A stretch of 64,000 nucleotides of DNA from Spisula solida. Taxonomy: Eukaryota > Mollusca > Bivalvia > Venerida > Mactridae. Location: positions 14,427,322 through 14,491,321 of the forward strand of contig OX365955.1 of NCBI GenBank assembly GCA_947247005.1. Direction: 5' to 3'. Each line of letters begins with the position of its first letter. The first letter of the stretch is position 1. The position numbers were made by a program, and so were the translations under genes. A model generated the notes under the pieces. That model did not search any database. It had not been told where the DNA came from and saw nothing but the letters and a program-made list of their open reading frames with translations. This document shows positions 45,307 to 57,738 of this stretch, one piece after another.

Positions 45307-48300
45307 ATGGCTGACAATGCAAAACAAGAAATGATCGAAAATTTTGTCAAAATCACTGGTGTTGATAATGACAGGGCAAAATTTTATTTAGAGTCGTCGG
45401 CCTGGAATCTCGAAGTAATGTTCCAAAATATTATAATGTTCTCTTTCGTATTTAATTATATGCGTACCCGTAAATTTAACCGGTGTTTTTAAAATTGTGG
45501 GTGGGGTAATGGGTTTTAGAAGTTGAGTAGTTGTCGGGTAGGTGCGTTTGGATATTAAAAACTACCTGCCATTCTAATTCTTGAGTTTATGTTAATCGCA
45601 AATTTAGCCTGTTGTTTTTCAGATGGTAAACTAGACAAGACTTATGTAGACAGATAAGCTGTCTGCAAGTGGCTGCTTTAAAATTCTGACGGTCCAGCCA
45701 CTACAGACAGACACTAACTAGACCAAAAGTTAAAACACGGTCTGAGATTGCGCACATTTTTTTAGCGCACTTTCAGCTCTTAAAAAATATATGAAAACCT
45801 CAAACCACTATAAAATATATAGCATGTATACGAAGAATGAACCTTTATCTCGTGATAGACACCGATAACATTTTAAAAAATGCACAGCAACGTGTCCATC
45901 CTACAATTTAAACACGACTATATCGCAAGTATGACCAATTTCAGCCATCGTTCTTGTTGTTATTGTTTGCGTCAAACGTCATTCGCTTATCGACCAATCA
46001 GAATACTCAGAAATTGGCGCGCTCGATTTCTAACGAACGGACACAGTAAAAAAATTAATCGAGTCGAACCTTAAAATGAGCTCGCTTAAAGCTAAAACAC
46101 AGAAAATTAACGAACATTTGTAGTGGCATTAAGATGATTTTGCTAGAAAACGACAAACAAACAAAAAACACGACGAGTGATAGCTTTTTATGCTCGTTTT
46201 AAAGATTCGAATAATGTTCCGGTCAGTACGGATAACGGTCTTTAAACTTGCACTGTTTACGTGAGATTTACGGATACGGTGCGCGCTGGTTTATTTATTG
46301 TTTTTCTGATTATAACGGCAAATATTACCAGGTATTCAACGGGTTTTGTGTTTTTTTTATTGTATTGAACATGTACAGAGCCAAAAAACGCCAGAATTTG
46401 GCGTTAAATGCAAATTTCATGAAAATTTAAAATGCACCAGATTTTGGGCACTTATGGTTTCGACGCTTATACGGGCACCCCTGTATAGATTGCGTCGACA
46501 TGGTTTGACTAAGACCTATGTATCTGACATTGAATTAGGCCAAAGCGCAAAATGATACTGTGGTCATGGTCCAACCTATCTACTCTAAATGCCTAAATTT
46601 ATGCAGCCCCCACTATACAGTATGATAAACATTTGTGGCAATATTCTATTTGATGTACTGGAAAGAACTACCGAAGGAATTTTTTCAATCATTTTGATAT
46701 CGTCGAAAGTTGAACAATCTGACAATTTCTGCAGTCAGATGTTTTCGGAGAGGTCTTTAGAAAAGTTTTATAACCGTTTGCAATCGCATATTACTTGCTG
46801 TGTGGAAACATATATGCACTTTTTCCTTAAAGAACAATCATTCCTCTAACCATTGACACTAAGATTCATAAGATCGGTAAATAAATGATGGATTTATGGG
46901 CAAGATTGTATTCCTTGCCCTTTGACAATTCCGGACAGAGAAATTTACCTTGAGGTTAAATAAGACTTATTAAGAGTAAAAATTTTTCCGGACCATAAAA
47001 TTGCATCGAGGGCCTGTGGTCGGTCACCGTCCTATGTCCAGTACAGCCCCCAACTGCTTTTTGACACTCTTCAGTTGATAAGACCAAAAGTCTATTTTCT
47101 ATGAAGCTCAATCAATTTGATTTTATGAGTTCGAATTCAATACCCCATGATTGTTGTTACAGCTTGCCATGGGCAGTTTCTATGAGGGAGATCCTGATGA
47201 TGATGATGATCTGTCAAGTGGAATAATGGGCTCAAGTATACCTCCACCTACTTCAGCACCTGAACCAGAATTGGGTAGAAGTAAACCTCAAACAACATCC
47301 ACAGGTGCTGGAAGTTCAAGGTAAGAGAAATATTAAAAAATAAACAGGACTGAGGCTCTGACGGGATATTTCCCATCTAACTATGACAGGATATTTCCCA
47401 TCTAACTAAAGATGAACTGGTTGATAACCAAGAGGTTACTACTAAGCCTTGTGTGTATCCGTGCTGCAAACTTGGCATGTTAAAGAACCAAGGAGTATAT
47501 TCAGAAAGTGACTAGGGTAGCACAACTGGACTACTTGTATTACACAACTGTCTCTTCCCACAAAATCAGAGGTCATTGGCCATTCTGGATGGTAAAAAAA
47601 CCAAATGACGTTGCAAACAAACAAATGCACATGTATGTACTTAATATGGTTGTCAATATTCCTGAGACAAAACTAAACTGCAGTAAAACTGTCTGCAAAA
47701 TTCACTTGTTCGGTTGTCTGGGACATGTAATAATGGTTTCGGCCAAGTTACTGCTGCAGTTATTATGTACTGAGTGTAATGTATATTAAAAGGAAAAGTA
47801 TCCACTTGTGATGATTCGGACAAGTCCTAATTTCACAGACTGTTAATGTCATCAGGGATTCCACAAGCTTCTGAAACTGAAGGGTCATAATATCCATGAT
47901 TTTAAGAGAAAATGACCCTTCAAACCAAAATCTTTAGGGTAAGAAAGTGGCTTTTTTGAAAATTTAAGGGTCAAAACCCTTACTCCCGAGTCAATGAAAC
48001 CCCTGGTCATGATTTACTTCTTCATTTTTTATTTCAAATGTTTACAATATTGATATACTTGACCCGATATTTTACGCATTGCAGATTTGCTACAATTGGT
48101 AGCATGCAGCATGATGAACATGACTCTGAGTCAAGTGAGGAGGAAGGCCAGGCTTTCTATGCTGGAGGTTCAGAGAGAAGGTAACATGATATATTCTACC
48201 GTTAGCACTTTGTTTTGCTATCTTACGGCTTTATTGGTTCCACAAGTTTTGGTAATACAGCTCAGCTTCTGTAGAGCAACACTCTTATGGAGCCTCAAAT

Positions 48301-51300
48301 ATTGGCTATTATTGAGAGGTTGTTGCTATACAGAGGTTAAATTTATAGTAAATTTCAGCTCAAGTAAATTTTGAAGGTGTTGTTATAGAGAGGTTATTGC
48401 TCTACAGATGGTCACAATGGAGAGGTTGTAAGTTGTACTTGTTGGCTTGTGAAGCTAAAAGAACAGAAATAATGAAGATGTTATTTTGGTCAATGGCTGC
48501 TGTAAATTTGAATTTATAAGCAAACATTTTCTATTGACTACATTGTGTAATTTTGTCTCGATCTGTTAATATTCTCTGCAGACACAATTTTTATTCAACT
48601 TTGTGTACACTTTTGCTAGATTTGATATATATTGCGTGTTTAATCAGGTCAGTCACTTGTTTACATAACAGTGTCTTACAGTGTATATAAACAATGCAAT
48701 TTATCTTATCTTATTAATTTATAAATTTAACAAATATTGTATATATGACTTTATGAGAATATAGCTTGGTGCATATGGTATTGATTTTCACTACCATTTT
48801 ATTGGATTAAAATGTTTATAAACAATAAAAATGCTTTTTTGGTATTAGATTGTTTTATAAAAGTTAAAGATCTTAAAAAACAGACTATACTAAAAATTGC
48901 TTGATATGTTGTGATGGTTGTATTTCAGTGGTCAGCAAGTGTTAGGACCCAAGAAAAAGAAGAATGTCGTTGACAATTTATTTAAATCCGCTAGAGAGTA
49001 AGTTTATCTATTTCTTTTATTCTTTCATGACAATATGTTAGTAAAACCAACTTTTTACATTGTTATGTCCAGTTATTTGGGTGGCACAGTGGTCAAGTGG
49101 ATAACACTCCAGGCTTCGTGAAAAGTTTTTTAACTCGTCAGTCCGAATTGGTAAAATTAGTGAATGTTCCTCTTCGTATACTGGGTAATAGAAAAATGCA
49201 GGATTTTCTGTCAGTCCGAATTGAAATTTGTCAGTCAGGACTGGAGGACTGACAGTTTTCGTGGAGCCTGCACTCTTTACTATGGATTGATAGGTCCCTG
49301 GTTCAAATCTCGACCAGGGCATTTGGTTAAGTCTGAGATGAACTGGTAGTTGCTTGCGTATTGGTCAGGTGCCATACATTTGGCATGATAGACAACCAAG
49401 TAATCTCTTCAGAATGGACTTGTGCATCCCCAGATTGTTTGTATCATAAAACAGTCTCTTGACTCTCTTCCCTCAAGCTCAGATGTCAGTAGCCAATCTG
49501 ACTATATACTTACCTCTGTCTCAGTTGATCACAAGCAAACAACACTACAGGTCATTTAAAATATCAAAAATGGAAAGGATGTTGTTGGAAACTTAAATGA
49601 AGAATATTTGTATCATTGAAGACTGGTAGTTCTCTGTGGTGGGATGAGATGTTTATTGTGATTATTACTAGTCGGAGAACTTGTTTCACAATCAACCTGA
49701 TTTACAGTAAAATCATATATTTTCGTAAATTTATGTAAAAATGTGATTTTGTGGGGTCGCAAATTCGTGGATTGCACAACATGGAATGATAAAACCTTAT
49801 TCGGTAATTGGGATGTCGATCAATTGTGGGGATTAAAATTTGTGATAGAATTCATTCACAATATCAAAGAAAATTCCCCCCCACCGAAAAAGATTGACTT
49901 TACAGTATGTTAGTATTAACCACTGTTACTGTTACAGGCATGGTGCAGAAGAAGTTGGTACAGATGAACCACATAAACCAAAGAAAGGACCCGTATTTAA
50001 AGGTTCTGGCTACAGATTAGGGGATGGTGAAGGTCAGGAGTCTGAGAAGATTGCAGGGGAGCCAGTTGGACAAAAAAGACGACAGGTATTCTTATTGGGG
50101 ATGGGACTGTTAGAAAAAAACGCTAAACATTGAACCAATTAAACAAAACTGGTCATATCTGTTTAAATTTTAACCATACATGTATTTGTTCATTACTTTT
50201 CATTCGTAAACAAAATGGTTGTAAAACTGCAAGAAATTTGGGTTTTGTGTGTCTGAGGTTTTGTTTTTTGATAGAACCTAGTTTCAGCTATTCTTGGTGG
50301 CTCTTGTTTCAAAACCTGTTTTTTTGCACTTTCTGATGGACCATAAATGTTTATATTTAACTTTGTTTATAGGTGGATTGTGTGTTGAAGTTATGGAAAG
50401 ATGGTTTCAGTGTTGATGATGGTCCTCTTAGAGATTTTAAGGATCCAGCCAATAAAGAATTTTTAGCATCTATTTCAAATGGGTAAAAAAAATTAAAAAC
50501 AAGTTTTCGCAATTAACCCTTTACTCCATATATACCCTGCACTATGTACACATAAATGATGGAAGTACAATGTGCACATATCAGTTTTTGGGACAAAAGT
50601 CATGAATGATCTCCAATACGTCCATGCCTCCTTACTCATTATTGGTGATGAATGTTGATGGATATGAGATAAATTGTGTGATTTGATATATCTATGGAGA
50701 AAAGGGTTGATGAAGTGTATTAGATAAAATATTTCATTTACTTGTCATGACTGCCAATTTTCAGCATTTCTGGGTCACCAAGACAATTTCTGAGATAGAT
50801 CCAAATTTGTTGAGATAATTTGGGGTTTAGGTAAGGCCCTAATGCTCTGTCACATTGTTAGTCATTTGATTTTGTTATTCTTTCTCCAAAGATAACATTG
50901 TCATTTTGAGATTGTTGTCATTGGATACAGAATTTAATTATTAGTATACTTACTTTTTTATGCCCCAACATCTTCTGATGCAGGAGGCATATAGTGATTG
51001 TCCTGTCTGTCCATTCGAAAATGTTAACCAACAAGTTACTGAAACTCAAATATTTTTGAAGTCAATCAAGGCATTGCTTTCAAACGTGGCATACTTGTTT
51101 ACCATCATAAACACCTACCATTGTCAGACCAATGTATTACTATCCAACATTTCTACAGAATAATGGCCCCTGATTGACATAGCTAGTTATTGTGGACAAG
51201 TCTTCCACCAGGCATAAGCATTCTCTAAACACAGTTCGTTTGGAGTTGCATTATAAAGTGTTATACCAAATATATGATGACTTACATTTCATGCAGTGAA

Positions 51301-54300
51301 GTACCTCAAGAATTAATTCGAGGGGCAAGAGGAGGGGAGGTAAATCTAAACATGGAAGATCATAGAACTGAAGATTACGTGAGACCAAAAGTACCCACTA
51401 GAGCTTTCACTGGAGAGGGACATACTTTAGGAAGGTATCTAGTTGTTAAAATTCCATTCCAAAGCTATTCCAGCAACCCTGGTGTCACTATGAAAATTGA
51501 ATGAATGTTGCTTTTAAAATGACTTGTGTTGTACTTTGCCTGCTGAACCATTAAAAATTAGTTTATATTTAAAAAAAATTAAATTCCTGATTCTGACAAA
51601 ATCAATTTATAGATGTAGTTGTGAATATCCCAAATATTGAAAACCAATGTACAAAATCAATCTATTAAGTTTTAACTTTAACATTTTTGTGAATATCTGA
51701 TCCATGTTGACAAATGGTAGTATGTTGTCATGGTAGTGTGTTGTCATGGTAATGTGTTGTCATGGTAGTGTGTTGTCATGGTAGCGTCTTGTCATGGTAA
51801 TGTGTTGTCATGGTAGTGTGTTGTCATGGTAGCTTTTGTGATCACTTTTTGTCCGTCCGTCGTCCGTCCACAATTACTTGTGTAGACACTAGAGGTCACA
51901 GTTTTGGCTTAATCATTATGAAACTTGGTCACAATGATCATCTCAACAAAATCTAGGTCAAGTTCGATATTGGGTCATCCGGGATCAAAAACTAGGTCAC
52001 AAGGTCAAATCATAGAAATACCTTTTGTAGTCACTAGAGGTCACAATTTTAACTTAATCTTTATGAAACTTGGTCACAATGATCATATCAACAAAATATA
52101 GGTCAAGTTCGATATCGGGTCATCCGGAGTAAAAAACTAGCTCACAAGGTCAGATAATAGAAAAACCTTGTGTAGTCGCTAGAGGTCATAATTTTGGCCT
52201 AATTTTTATGAAACTTGGTCACAATGATCATCTCAACAAAATCTAGGTCAAGTATGATATTGGGTCATCAGGGGTCTAAAACTAGGTCACAAGGTCAAAT
52301 CATAGAAAAACCTTGTGTAGTCACTAGAGGTCACAATTTTAGCCTAATCTTTATGAAACTTGGTCACAATGATCATCTCAACAAAATATAGGTCAAGTTC
52401 GATATAGGGTCATCCGGGGTAAAAAACTAGGTCACAAGGTCAAATCATAGAAAAACCTTGTGTAGACACTAGAGGTCACAATTTTGGCCTAATCTTTGTG
52501 AAAGTTGGTCACAATGATTATCTCAACAAAATCTAGGTCAAGTTCGATTTTGGGTCACCTGGGGTCAAAAACTAGATCACAAGGTCAAATAACTTCAATA
52601 TGTCATTGGGTCTAAATGTGATGTAAGTTATAAAGCATAGGACACTATGAAAACCTTGTACATGCAATAGAGGCTACCATTAGGGGTACATGAACTACAA
52701 GGACAGATGAGCGACCTATGGCCCTTTGGGCCCTCTTGTCATGGTAGTGTGTTGTCGTGGTAGTGTGTTGTCATGGTAGTGTGTTGTCATGGTAGTATGT
52801 TGTCATGGTAGTGTGTTGTCATGGTAGTATGTTGTCATGGTAGTATGTTGTCATGGTAGTATGTTGTCATGGTAGTATGTTGTCATGGTAGTATGTTGTC
52901 ATGGTAGTATGTTGTCATGGTGATATTTTGTGTATATTTCAGTCCTGTTCCTACAGTAGTCAGTTCAGGTTCTAAAGCTTCAACAAGTAGCTCACCATCG
53001 TCAACATTGAAAGTGGACGATTCTCAACCAACAACCACGTTACAACTACGACTTGCAGACGGATCCAGGTGAGCAGATAGCTGACATGGTATTCAGCACG
53101 AATTTCGAATTACTGACTTACGTCACAATACAATTCGCTGGCTAAGAATAATAAGACTCATACATATTTGGAATCTGCATCAAAATGTGCATCTTACTAA
53201 CCTTTTTCATGAAAATCTTAAATGGTCATGTTGACCATTCTGCAGTAAAAAGTTTGTTATTCCCTATGTAAAGAGTAGTAATCTCAAAATATCATTTCTG
53301 TACATATACAATTTACTTTCAAACATGCGACATAAGCCACTTACACAATGGCATTTAAGGGAGCTGGGATCCTATAGACCCTCTTGATATATTTCCATTA
53401 CCTCCTCTCCGGCGCAAATTTTTCAACAACAAAAATCCTTAAACTTAAAAATGCAAAAAAAACTGTAGCCCAAGTACTGACATTTCTTTGTGTTATTCGA
53501 TGAATGTTTCATTATAACTAGAACGTTGTTGTTAACAATTACATCAGAGGTCCTACTGAGGCATAATGCCCAATCCTGAAAAAGTTGCAAGTCTGTTTCA
53601 GGTGCCATTAGCACACATCCTTTCACCCTAACTAGGTTTCTAACATTGTTTTATGGTTAAAATTTAGATAATGATACATCAAATGACTATAACTTAGTCA
53701 ATTCTTTGAATTTTATCATCAAATAACTTTTATTTTGTGCAGAAAGGATCATTCTTTCTAATGCACCAAATCCGGATTATTCCGGAATTGTAGGACACAT
53801 GTTACATGTACTTGGTGTTATAATTTCAGACTGGTGCAGAAATTCAACCACTCCCATACAGTAGGAAATATACGACAACACATTATATCGTATCCTTTTA
53901 GTATGTGCTCTATATGTTCAGCATACCTTTATAATAATGTCTGATTTTGTCCTTGTTTACTGTTTCTATATTTCTTTTGTATTTACATTGGCTTGTTAGG
54001 AAGGTAAATCAAGAGTTGACGTCATTGGAAATGACAATGTCGTAATAATTTTTCTTTACTTTTCTCTAATTACCAAAACCCTATTCTGATAAGAAATGAT
54101 ACATAATCCGACAGGGAATCCATTTCAATAATTGGGTTGGTGGAACTGAAAAAGTTCGGGAAATTCCTTTCATGTAGTACTGTCCACTATTCCGAATAAT
54201 CTAAAACTTTTTTTATTGCTTATTAGCAAATATTGTTGAAGTAATTTGGGTATCACGGTATGTAGTTCTTGATTTGTCCACTTTGAAAACCTTGTGGTAG

Positions 54301-54648
54301 TGTCTGCTTCAAGTGTAAGAGATCTCGGGTTCCATCCTTGATATAACAGAGTGGTACTAGTATGTGCTCGATGCTCTGGGTGGTTAGTTTCAGGTAACTG
54401 GTGGTTGGTCTGGTGTCAGGATAATGTAACAAAGTATATGAATGAAATACTGTTGAACAGTGAGATTTAAAACTTTAAATAAACAAATGTTTGATTCCTT
54501 GACTTGTTAACTCAGATTACATCCACAGTATGCAAGTGCTAACTTTATATTGCAAACAACATTTCCAAACAGAGAACTTACTGATGAATCAGAGACTATA
54601 GAAACAGCTAAACTTCAAAATGCTGTCGTTGTACAAAGGATGAAGTGA
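45307..54648 (+). CDS. NSFL1C: NSFL1 cofactor p47 (p97/VCP adaptor), complete
   Basis: Ten coding exons read in continuous frame: 45307-45414, 47163-47320, 48085-48180, 48929-48997, 49938-50085, 50373-50482, 51297-51434, 52943-53068, 53830-53889 and 54516-54648. Together they give 381 residues (human p47 has 370). The N terminus is a UBA domain (residues about 1-45, [20 protein letters not shown], then [10 protein letters not shown]). An acidic linker, an [14 protein letters not shown] segment and a basic GPKKKKN patch follow. The SEP domain is at about 193-260 ([27 protein letters not shown]), and the UBX domain is the last 80 residues ([18 protein letters not shown], then the TTFPNREL loop that contacts p97). 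p47 links the p97 ATPase to ubiquitinated cargo and to membrane fusion at Golgi and ER. The start codon has a good context (AAACATGG). The donor of exon 9 (ATATC|GTATCC) is weak, but the frame and family alignment require it. Introns carry SINEs, MITEs and a split minisatellite. Confidence 0.96.
45500..47150. other. NSFL1C intron 1, no feature seen
   Basis: The intron holds scattered short frames and low-complexity runs. No additional exon, RNA gene or element end was identified. Confidence 0.4.
47430..47600. mobile_element. SINE-tail-like sequence in NSFL1C intron 2
   Basis: GGTTGATAACCAAGAGGTTA..., GAACCAAGGAGTATATTCAG... and ACAACTGTCTCTTCCCACAA resemble the tail region downstream of the SINE at 49077 (GACAACCAAGTAATCTCTTC, AAACAGTCTCTTGACTCTCT). 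It is probably a decayed SINE body. Confidence 0.4.
47853..48005. mobile_element. CAGGG-ended MITE with 5-bp target duplication
   Basis: Ends CAGGGATTCC and (in reverse) CAGGGGTTTC are flanked by GTCAT on both sides (47848-47852, 48006-48010). The 153-bp element contains TTCTGAAACTGAAGGGTCAT and is the same family, in opposite orientation, as 60357-60531. CAGGG ends suggest a hAT-type origin with a 5-bp duplication. It sits about 80 bp before exon 3 of NSFL1C. Confidence 0.8.
49077..49560 (+). mobile_element. tRNA-derived SINE, interrupted by a MITE
   Basis: A polymerase III A-box region GGTGGCACAGTGGTCAAGTG (49079 on) and a B-box region CCTGGTTCAAATCTCGACCA (from about 49297) belong to one tRNA-like head, but 161 bp of foreign sequence separate them. 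Removing 49110-49270 and one CACTC restores a normal A-box to B-box spacing. The body runs on to about 49560. Confidence 0.8.
49110..49270. mobile_element. CAGGCT-ended MITE nested in the SINE
   Basis: Ends CAGGCTTCGTGAAAA and (in reverse) CAGGCTCCACGAAAA are flanked by CACTC on both sides (49105-49109, 49271-49275). GTCAGTCCGAATTG occurs twice inside (49138 and 49211). At 161 bp it is non-autonomous. Confidence 0.85.
50958..51190 (+). mobile_element. Fragment of a dispersed repeat starting ATGCCCC...GCAGGAGGCAT
   Basis: TTTTATGCCCCAACATCTTC TGATGCAGGAGGCATATAGT forms an imperfect 5' hairpin, followed by GATTGTCCTGTCTGTCC. Hairpin plus CTGTCTGTCC runs are like the start of the AGCTCACC family. 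The 3' end is not evident. Confidence 0.55.
51712..51835. repeat. 16-bp minisatellite, left part
   Basis: TGTTGTCATGGTAGTG units, about eight, end abruptly at the element starting at 51836. The array resumes at 52737. Confidence 0.9.
51836..52736 (+). mobile_element. Hairpin-capped element, 5'-truncated, inserted in the minisatellite
   Basis: It begins AGCTTTTGTGATCACTTTTT, i.e. just after the 5' hairpin of the complete copy at 43149, and ends GAGCGACCTATGGCCCTTTGGGCCCTCTTGT. It has about five core units of roughly 145 bp (CACTAGAGGTCACAATTTTG, CACAATGATCATCTCAACAA, GGGTCATCCGGGGTCAAAAA). Confidence 0.85.
52737..52925. repeat. 16-bp minisatellite, right part
   Basis: About twelve TGTTGTCATGGTAGT(G/A) units. 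The right end has mostly the GTAGTATG variant, the left mostly GTAGTGTG. It stops about 17 bp before the acceptor of NSFL1C exon 8 (52943). Confidence 0.92.
53130..53320. repeat. Third relative of the 27467 MITE
   Basis: AATTCGCTGGCTAAGAATAA, GACTCATACATATTTGGAAT, AAATGGTCATGTTGACCAT and TCTCAAAATATCATTTCTGTAC parallel 27467-27700. The right end is decayed. Confidence 0.6.
54290..54480 (+). mobile_element. Decayed tRNA-like SINE in NSFL1C intron 9
   Basis: AACCTTGTGGTAGTGTCTGC TTCAAGTG followed by GATCTCGGGTTCCATCCTTG looks like an A-box/B-box head. The following GTTTCAGGTAACTGGTGGTT is body. Low-copy decay makes the call uncertain. Confidence 0.5.
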
Positions 54649-54770
54649 ACCCCTCTCAATGAACAAGAATATGATGTTGTGTTACTTAGGCAGTGTAAGT
54701 CTAACTTTGCTGCCTGTGGGATTTCAGAATTTGAAACAAATCTGTTGATTCTACTATTTGCTGGTGTTAA

Positions 54771-54968
54771 AATAAATTGACACAGGTTTATAAGCTGTTG
54801 ACACCCTGTTAAAAGTCTGTTACACTAGATGTTGTGTTCTCTATGATTGCTCTATTTGATGATACAACTTCAGAGGTGTGATAATTCTCCTTTTGGAGAC
54901 ACAATTCCTGTCGTAACAGAGTTTTAAAGGTTTGATTAATTGAAGTTAGACGTGCAGTAAATAATAAA
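54771..54968 (+). promoter_or_regulatory. Candidate NSFL1C polyadenylation signals
   Basis: AATAAA hexamers lie at 54771-54776 (123 nt after the stop codon) and 54963-54968. Either could end the mRNA. Confidence 0.4.
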
Positions 54969-55199
54969 ATATATCTTAAATAGATAGTATCGCATTGTAT
55001 CTGTTGGTATTTAATGAATCACGCTTCTCCACGTTGGTGAATTTCTATCTTTTTTCACAGTACCAGCATTGTCACAGTTGATGTGTTTATCAGCGTTAAC
55101 CTTATTTGTCCTCTTAGCATGAATACAATGTAAAAATTGAATGTTTCTGATATCCCAACCTACAATAGAAAATTTCCTGGATTATAAATGTGTTTTTTT

Positions 55200-55430
55200 T
55201 ATTTCATTGGTGTAACAATTTGATGGTTTGAAGGGGCCTTGGGTACATAGTAGTTAATTTTATTCGGGTTGGTCGGTTTATTGTATAAAACAAGTGAAGT
55301 AAACTTCAACTTGCATTGGTGAAACAATTTGATAGTTTGAATGGGCCTGGGGTACATAGCAGTAGATTTGACTTGGGTTGGGCAGTTTATTGTAATTGTA
55401 TCAAACTTGTGAAGCAAACTTCCACATTTT
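55200..55430. repeat. Two-unit tandem repeat (about 112 bp)
   Basis: TCATTGGTGTAACAATTTGATGG at about 55203 and GCATTGGTGAAACAATTTGATAG at about 55313 begin diverged copies, each with GGGTACATAG and CAGTTTATTGTA/CGGTTTATTGTA. Confidence 0.85.
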
Positions 55431-55439
55431 CAAAAGAAC

Positions 55440-56260
55440 TCTAAATTTCATACACATCACCATCAAGATTACTACTATGGTCAAGTTAGTATGCTACAAT
55501 TTCCATGTGTGCTGGTTCCAGAAATGGTAGAGTTATTGCCCTTAGACTATATTTGCATGACCGTAGTAGTGTGGGGGTACTTATCATATTATTATTAAGT
55601 AAATACTCTTGTAAAGTAGTTGCCTATTAGTTGGTCATTCATATATACCCATGTTTTAGAGTAGGTAAGACTGTCACCTCAATTACCAGTATTGGTGAAA
55701 ATTGTTTTTCGGATTACTCTGTCTCAATCTATGTTTTTAGCCAATAAGATATATACTAGTAGTAAATCCTTAAGGTTGTGAAGTGACTGTTTCCGCTAGT
55801 TACAAAAACAAATATCAGCCAGCATAATTTTTAGTGTTCAAGAAATGTATGAAATTGACAAGCTTTTATTTGCTGAAACATATTCAGCATTTCGTTACAT
55901 CGTACATGTTATTACTTAAACTTCATACACACCTACGGCATGTAATGATATAAAATATTGTTGGTGATACATTCATTGAAGAGTGATGTCAGTTTCACTA
56001 TTTGCTATGCAGATTCTATGGACAATGTTTGTGCTATACATTGTTTCAATCCATAGGAATCTGTAACCAACTATAATCACTACTGGTGTACTCTGATATG
56101 TCATAGGTGATTATTGTATGTTCCAGATCCCTATGGTATAATCTACCACGTTGTTTCACTTAAACATGTATTATTTATTGATACTTCAATAAATTTATTT
56201 GAGCATAATATGTTCAGTATTTATTTTTATCCTCACCAAATATTTTGGGGTGATTTTACT
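55440..56260. other. Intergenic DNA between NSFL1C and LIN7, no feature seen
   Basis: AT-rich intergenic sequence without recognisable exon, element end or tandem repeat. Confidence 0.4.
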
Positions 56261-56263
56261 TGT

Positions 56264-56330
56264 CCGTCAGTCAGTCCGTCCCAAATCATTAGTCAGTCCG
56301 TCCCAAATCATCAGTCAGTCCGTCCCAAAA
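56264..56330. repeat. 23-bp tandem repeat, three units
   Basis: CAGTCAGTCCGTCCCAAATC AT recurs three times with T/C changes. Confidence 0.9.
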
Positions 56331-56818
56331 TGATTTGTCGTCTGTAAACTTGAAAAGTATCTGTGATACAGTCTTCAAACATCTTAGTAATATTAGTCAG
56401 CATGAGTTATTGTCTGGTTCTCAAGTTAGTCTGAACAATGCTGAAGAAAACAAGCTTCTATCCAAGATCTACCTCCATGTTCCAACCTGTTGTTCCCTCT
56501 GTGTCTTTGCACTATTAATGAATCCTTGAGCCTGTAGCCCAACTAATGAGAAAATTTATACGTTACCAGCGAGCGCCTGCGGATAGCAAGACTGTTGCAC
56601 AGCAAAGTGCAACCGAAACTGTCCGTTGCATAAGAAAAGTGCTGAGATACAGTATGCTTTTAGTGAGCACTGCTTGCTGGTAGCACGACTCTGCATAGAC
56701 ATATGAAAGCGCTCGATAGTATTTTTGTTAGGCAACAGGTTCCTGGGTTGCAATGTTCATTCCTTCAATATCTATGCCAAGTTTTAGATGGGTCACAAAG
56801 TTTTGAATTGGGTCATCT

Positions 56819-57291
56819 GGGTACTGTTTTACTAACAATGCGTAAATGTCGCGTAAGTTTACGCATATATTTGTCACTTACGCAAATCCTTAAGTGTGTT
56901 TTACTAAACGATCGCAAGTTGTTGCATACATTTACGTAAAAATATTGAACGTAGACCGGGCCACAATATTGCCAATATAACGGGAACCAGAATGAATAAA
57001 TATACAGAAAAGCACGATAAGTTTTGATGATTAAACATGTTTTTGTCACTAATCACCGTCTATAACAAGTGACGGTCGAAAATCATCAGTGCGTGGCAAA
57101 AACTCCTCACTACGTTCATATTTGCTATTTACGGTCACTCGGACCTTGCGTAGAATTACGCCAAAACTTACGACAAAACATGAGAAAGAATATCTTAGTA
57201 AAACGCATTTGCGCAAATATTATTGACGTACGCAATATTTACGGAAAACTTATTGTTACGCTAGCGTAAATGCTTTGATAAAACTGTACCC
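56819..57291. mobile_element. MITE with GGGTACTGTTTTA ends
   Basis: GGGTACTGTTTTACTAACAA TGCGTAAATG on the left faces, in reverse, GGGTACAGTTTTATCAAAGC ATTTACGC on the right. TACGCA/TGCGTAA motifs are abundant inside. Another end of this family (GGGTACTGTTTTATCAAAGC) is at 61865. The flanking duplication is too short to assign a superfamily safely. Confidence 0.8.
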
Positions 57292-57310
57292 TGGTGTCAA
57301 CAGGTCTAAT

Positions 57311-57738
57311 AAACAAGAGGGCCCAGGCCACTCACCTGCCGTAGTAGTTCATGCAGGCCCCTTAATGGTGACCCCATTTAAAACTTCGAAAAATTAAGTA
57401 AATGCAGCCTGTGCAGATAACCAATATTGAAGTTTAAACCGAGTTTTGTCAATGATTTGTCCTAATAACCTAGTGTTTGACCAAATATCAAACTCCACAT
57501 AGATTTTGTTGAGATGATCACCAACTTTCATAAAGATTAGGTCAAAATTGAGATCTGTAGTGACCACACAAGGTTTTTCTATCATTTGACCTTGTGCCCT
57601 AGTTGACCCAATATCAAACTTAACCTAGATTTTGTTGAATTGATCATTGTGACCAAGTTTCATAATGATTAGGCCAAAACTGTGACCTCTAGTGTCTACA
57701 AAAGCAATTTTGTGGACGGACGTAGTGATCACAAAAAA
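57311..57738 (-). mobile_element. Hairpin-capped element, 5'-truncated, reverse orientation
   Basis: It starts ACAAGAGGGCCCAGGCCACTCACCTGCC (the 3' end read backwards). The core has CATTGTGACC/GATCATTGTG blocks. It ends at GGACGTAGTGATCACAAAA, where the 5' hairpin is missing, nearly the same point as in the copy at 51836. Confidence 0.8.

Noticed and set aside
45415..45492. Continuation of the first NSFL1C frame beyond 45414
   Set aside because: GAA|GTAATG is a donor, and the family sequence continues at 47163 ([10 protein letters not shown]), so the extra codons are intron.
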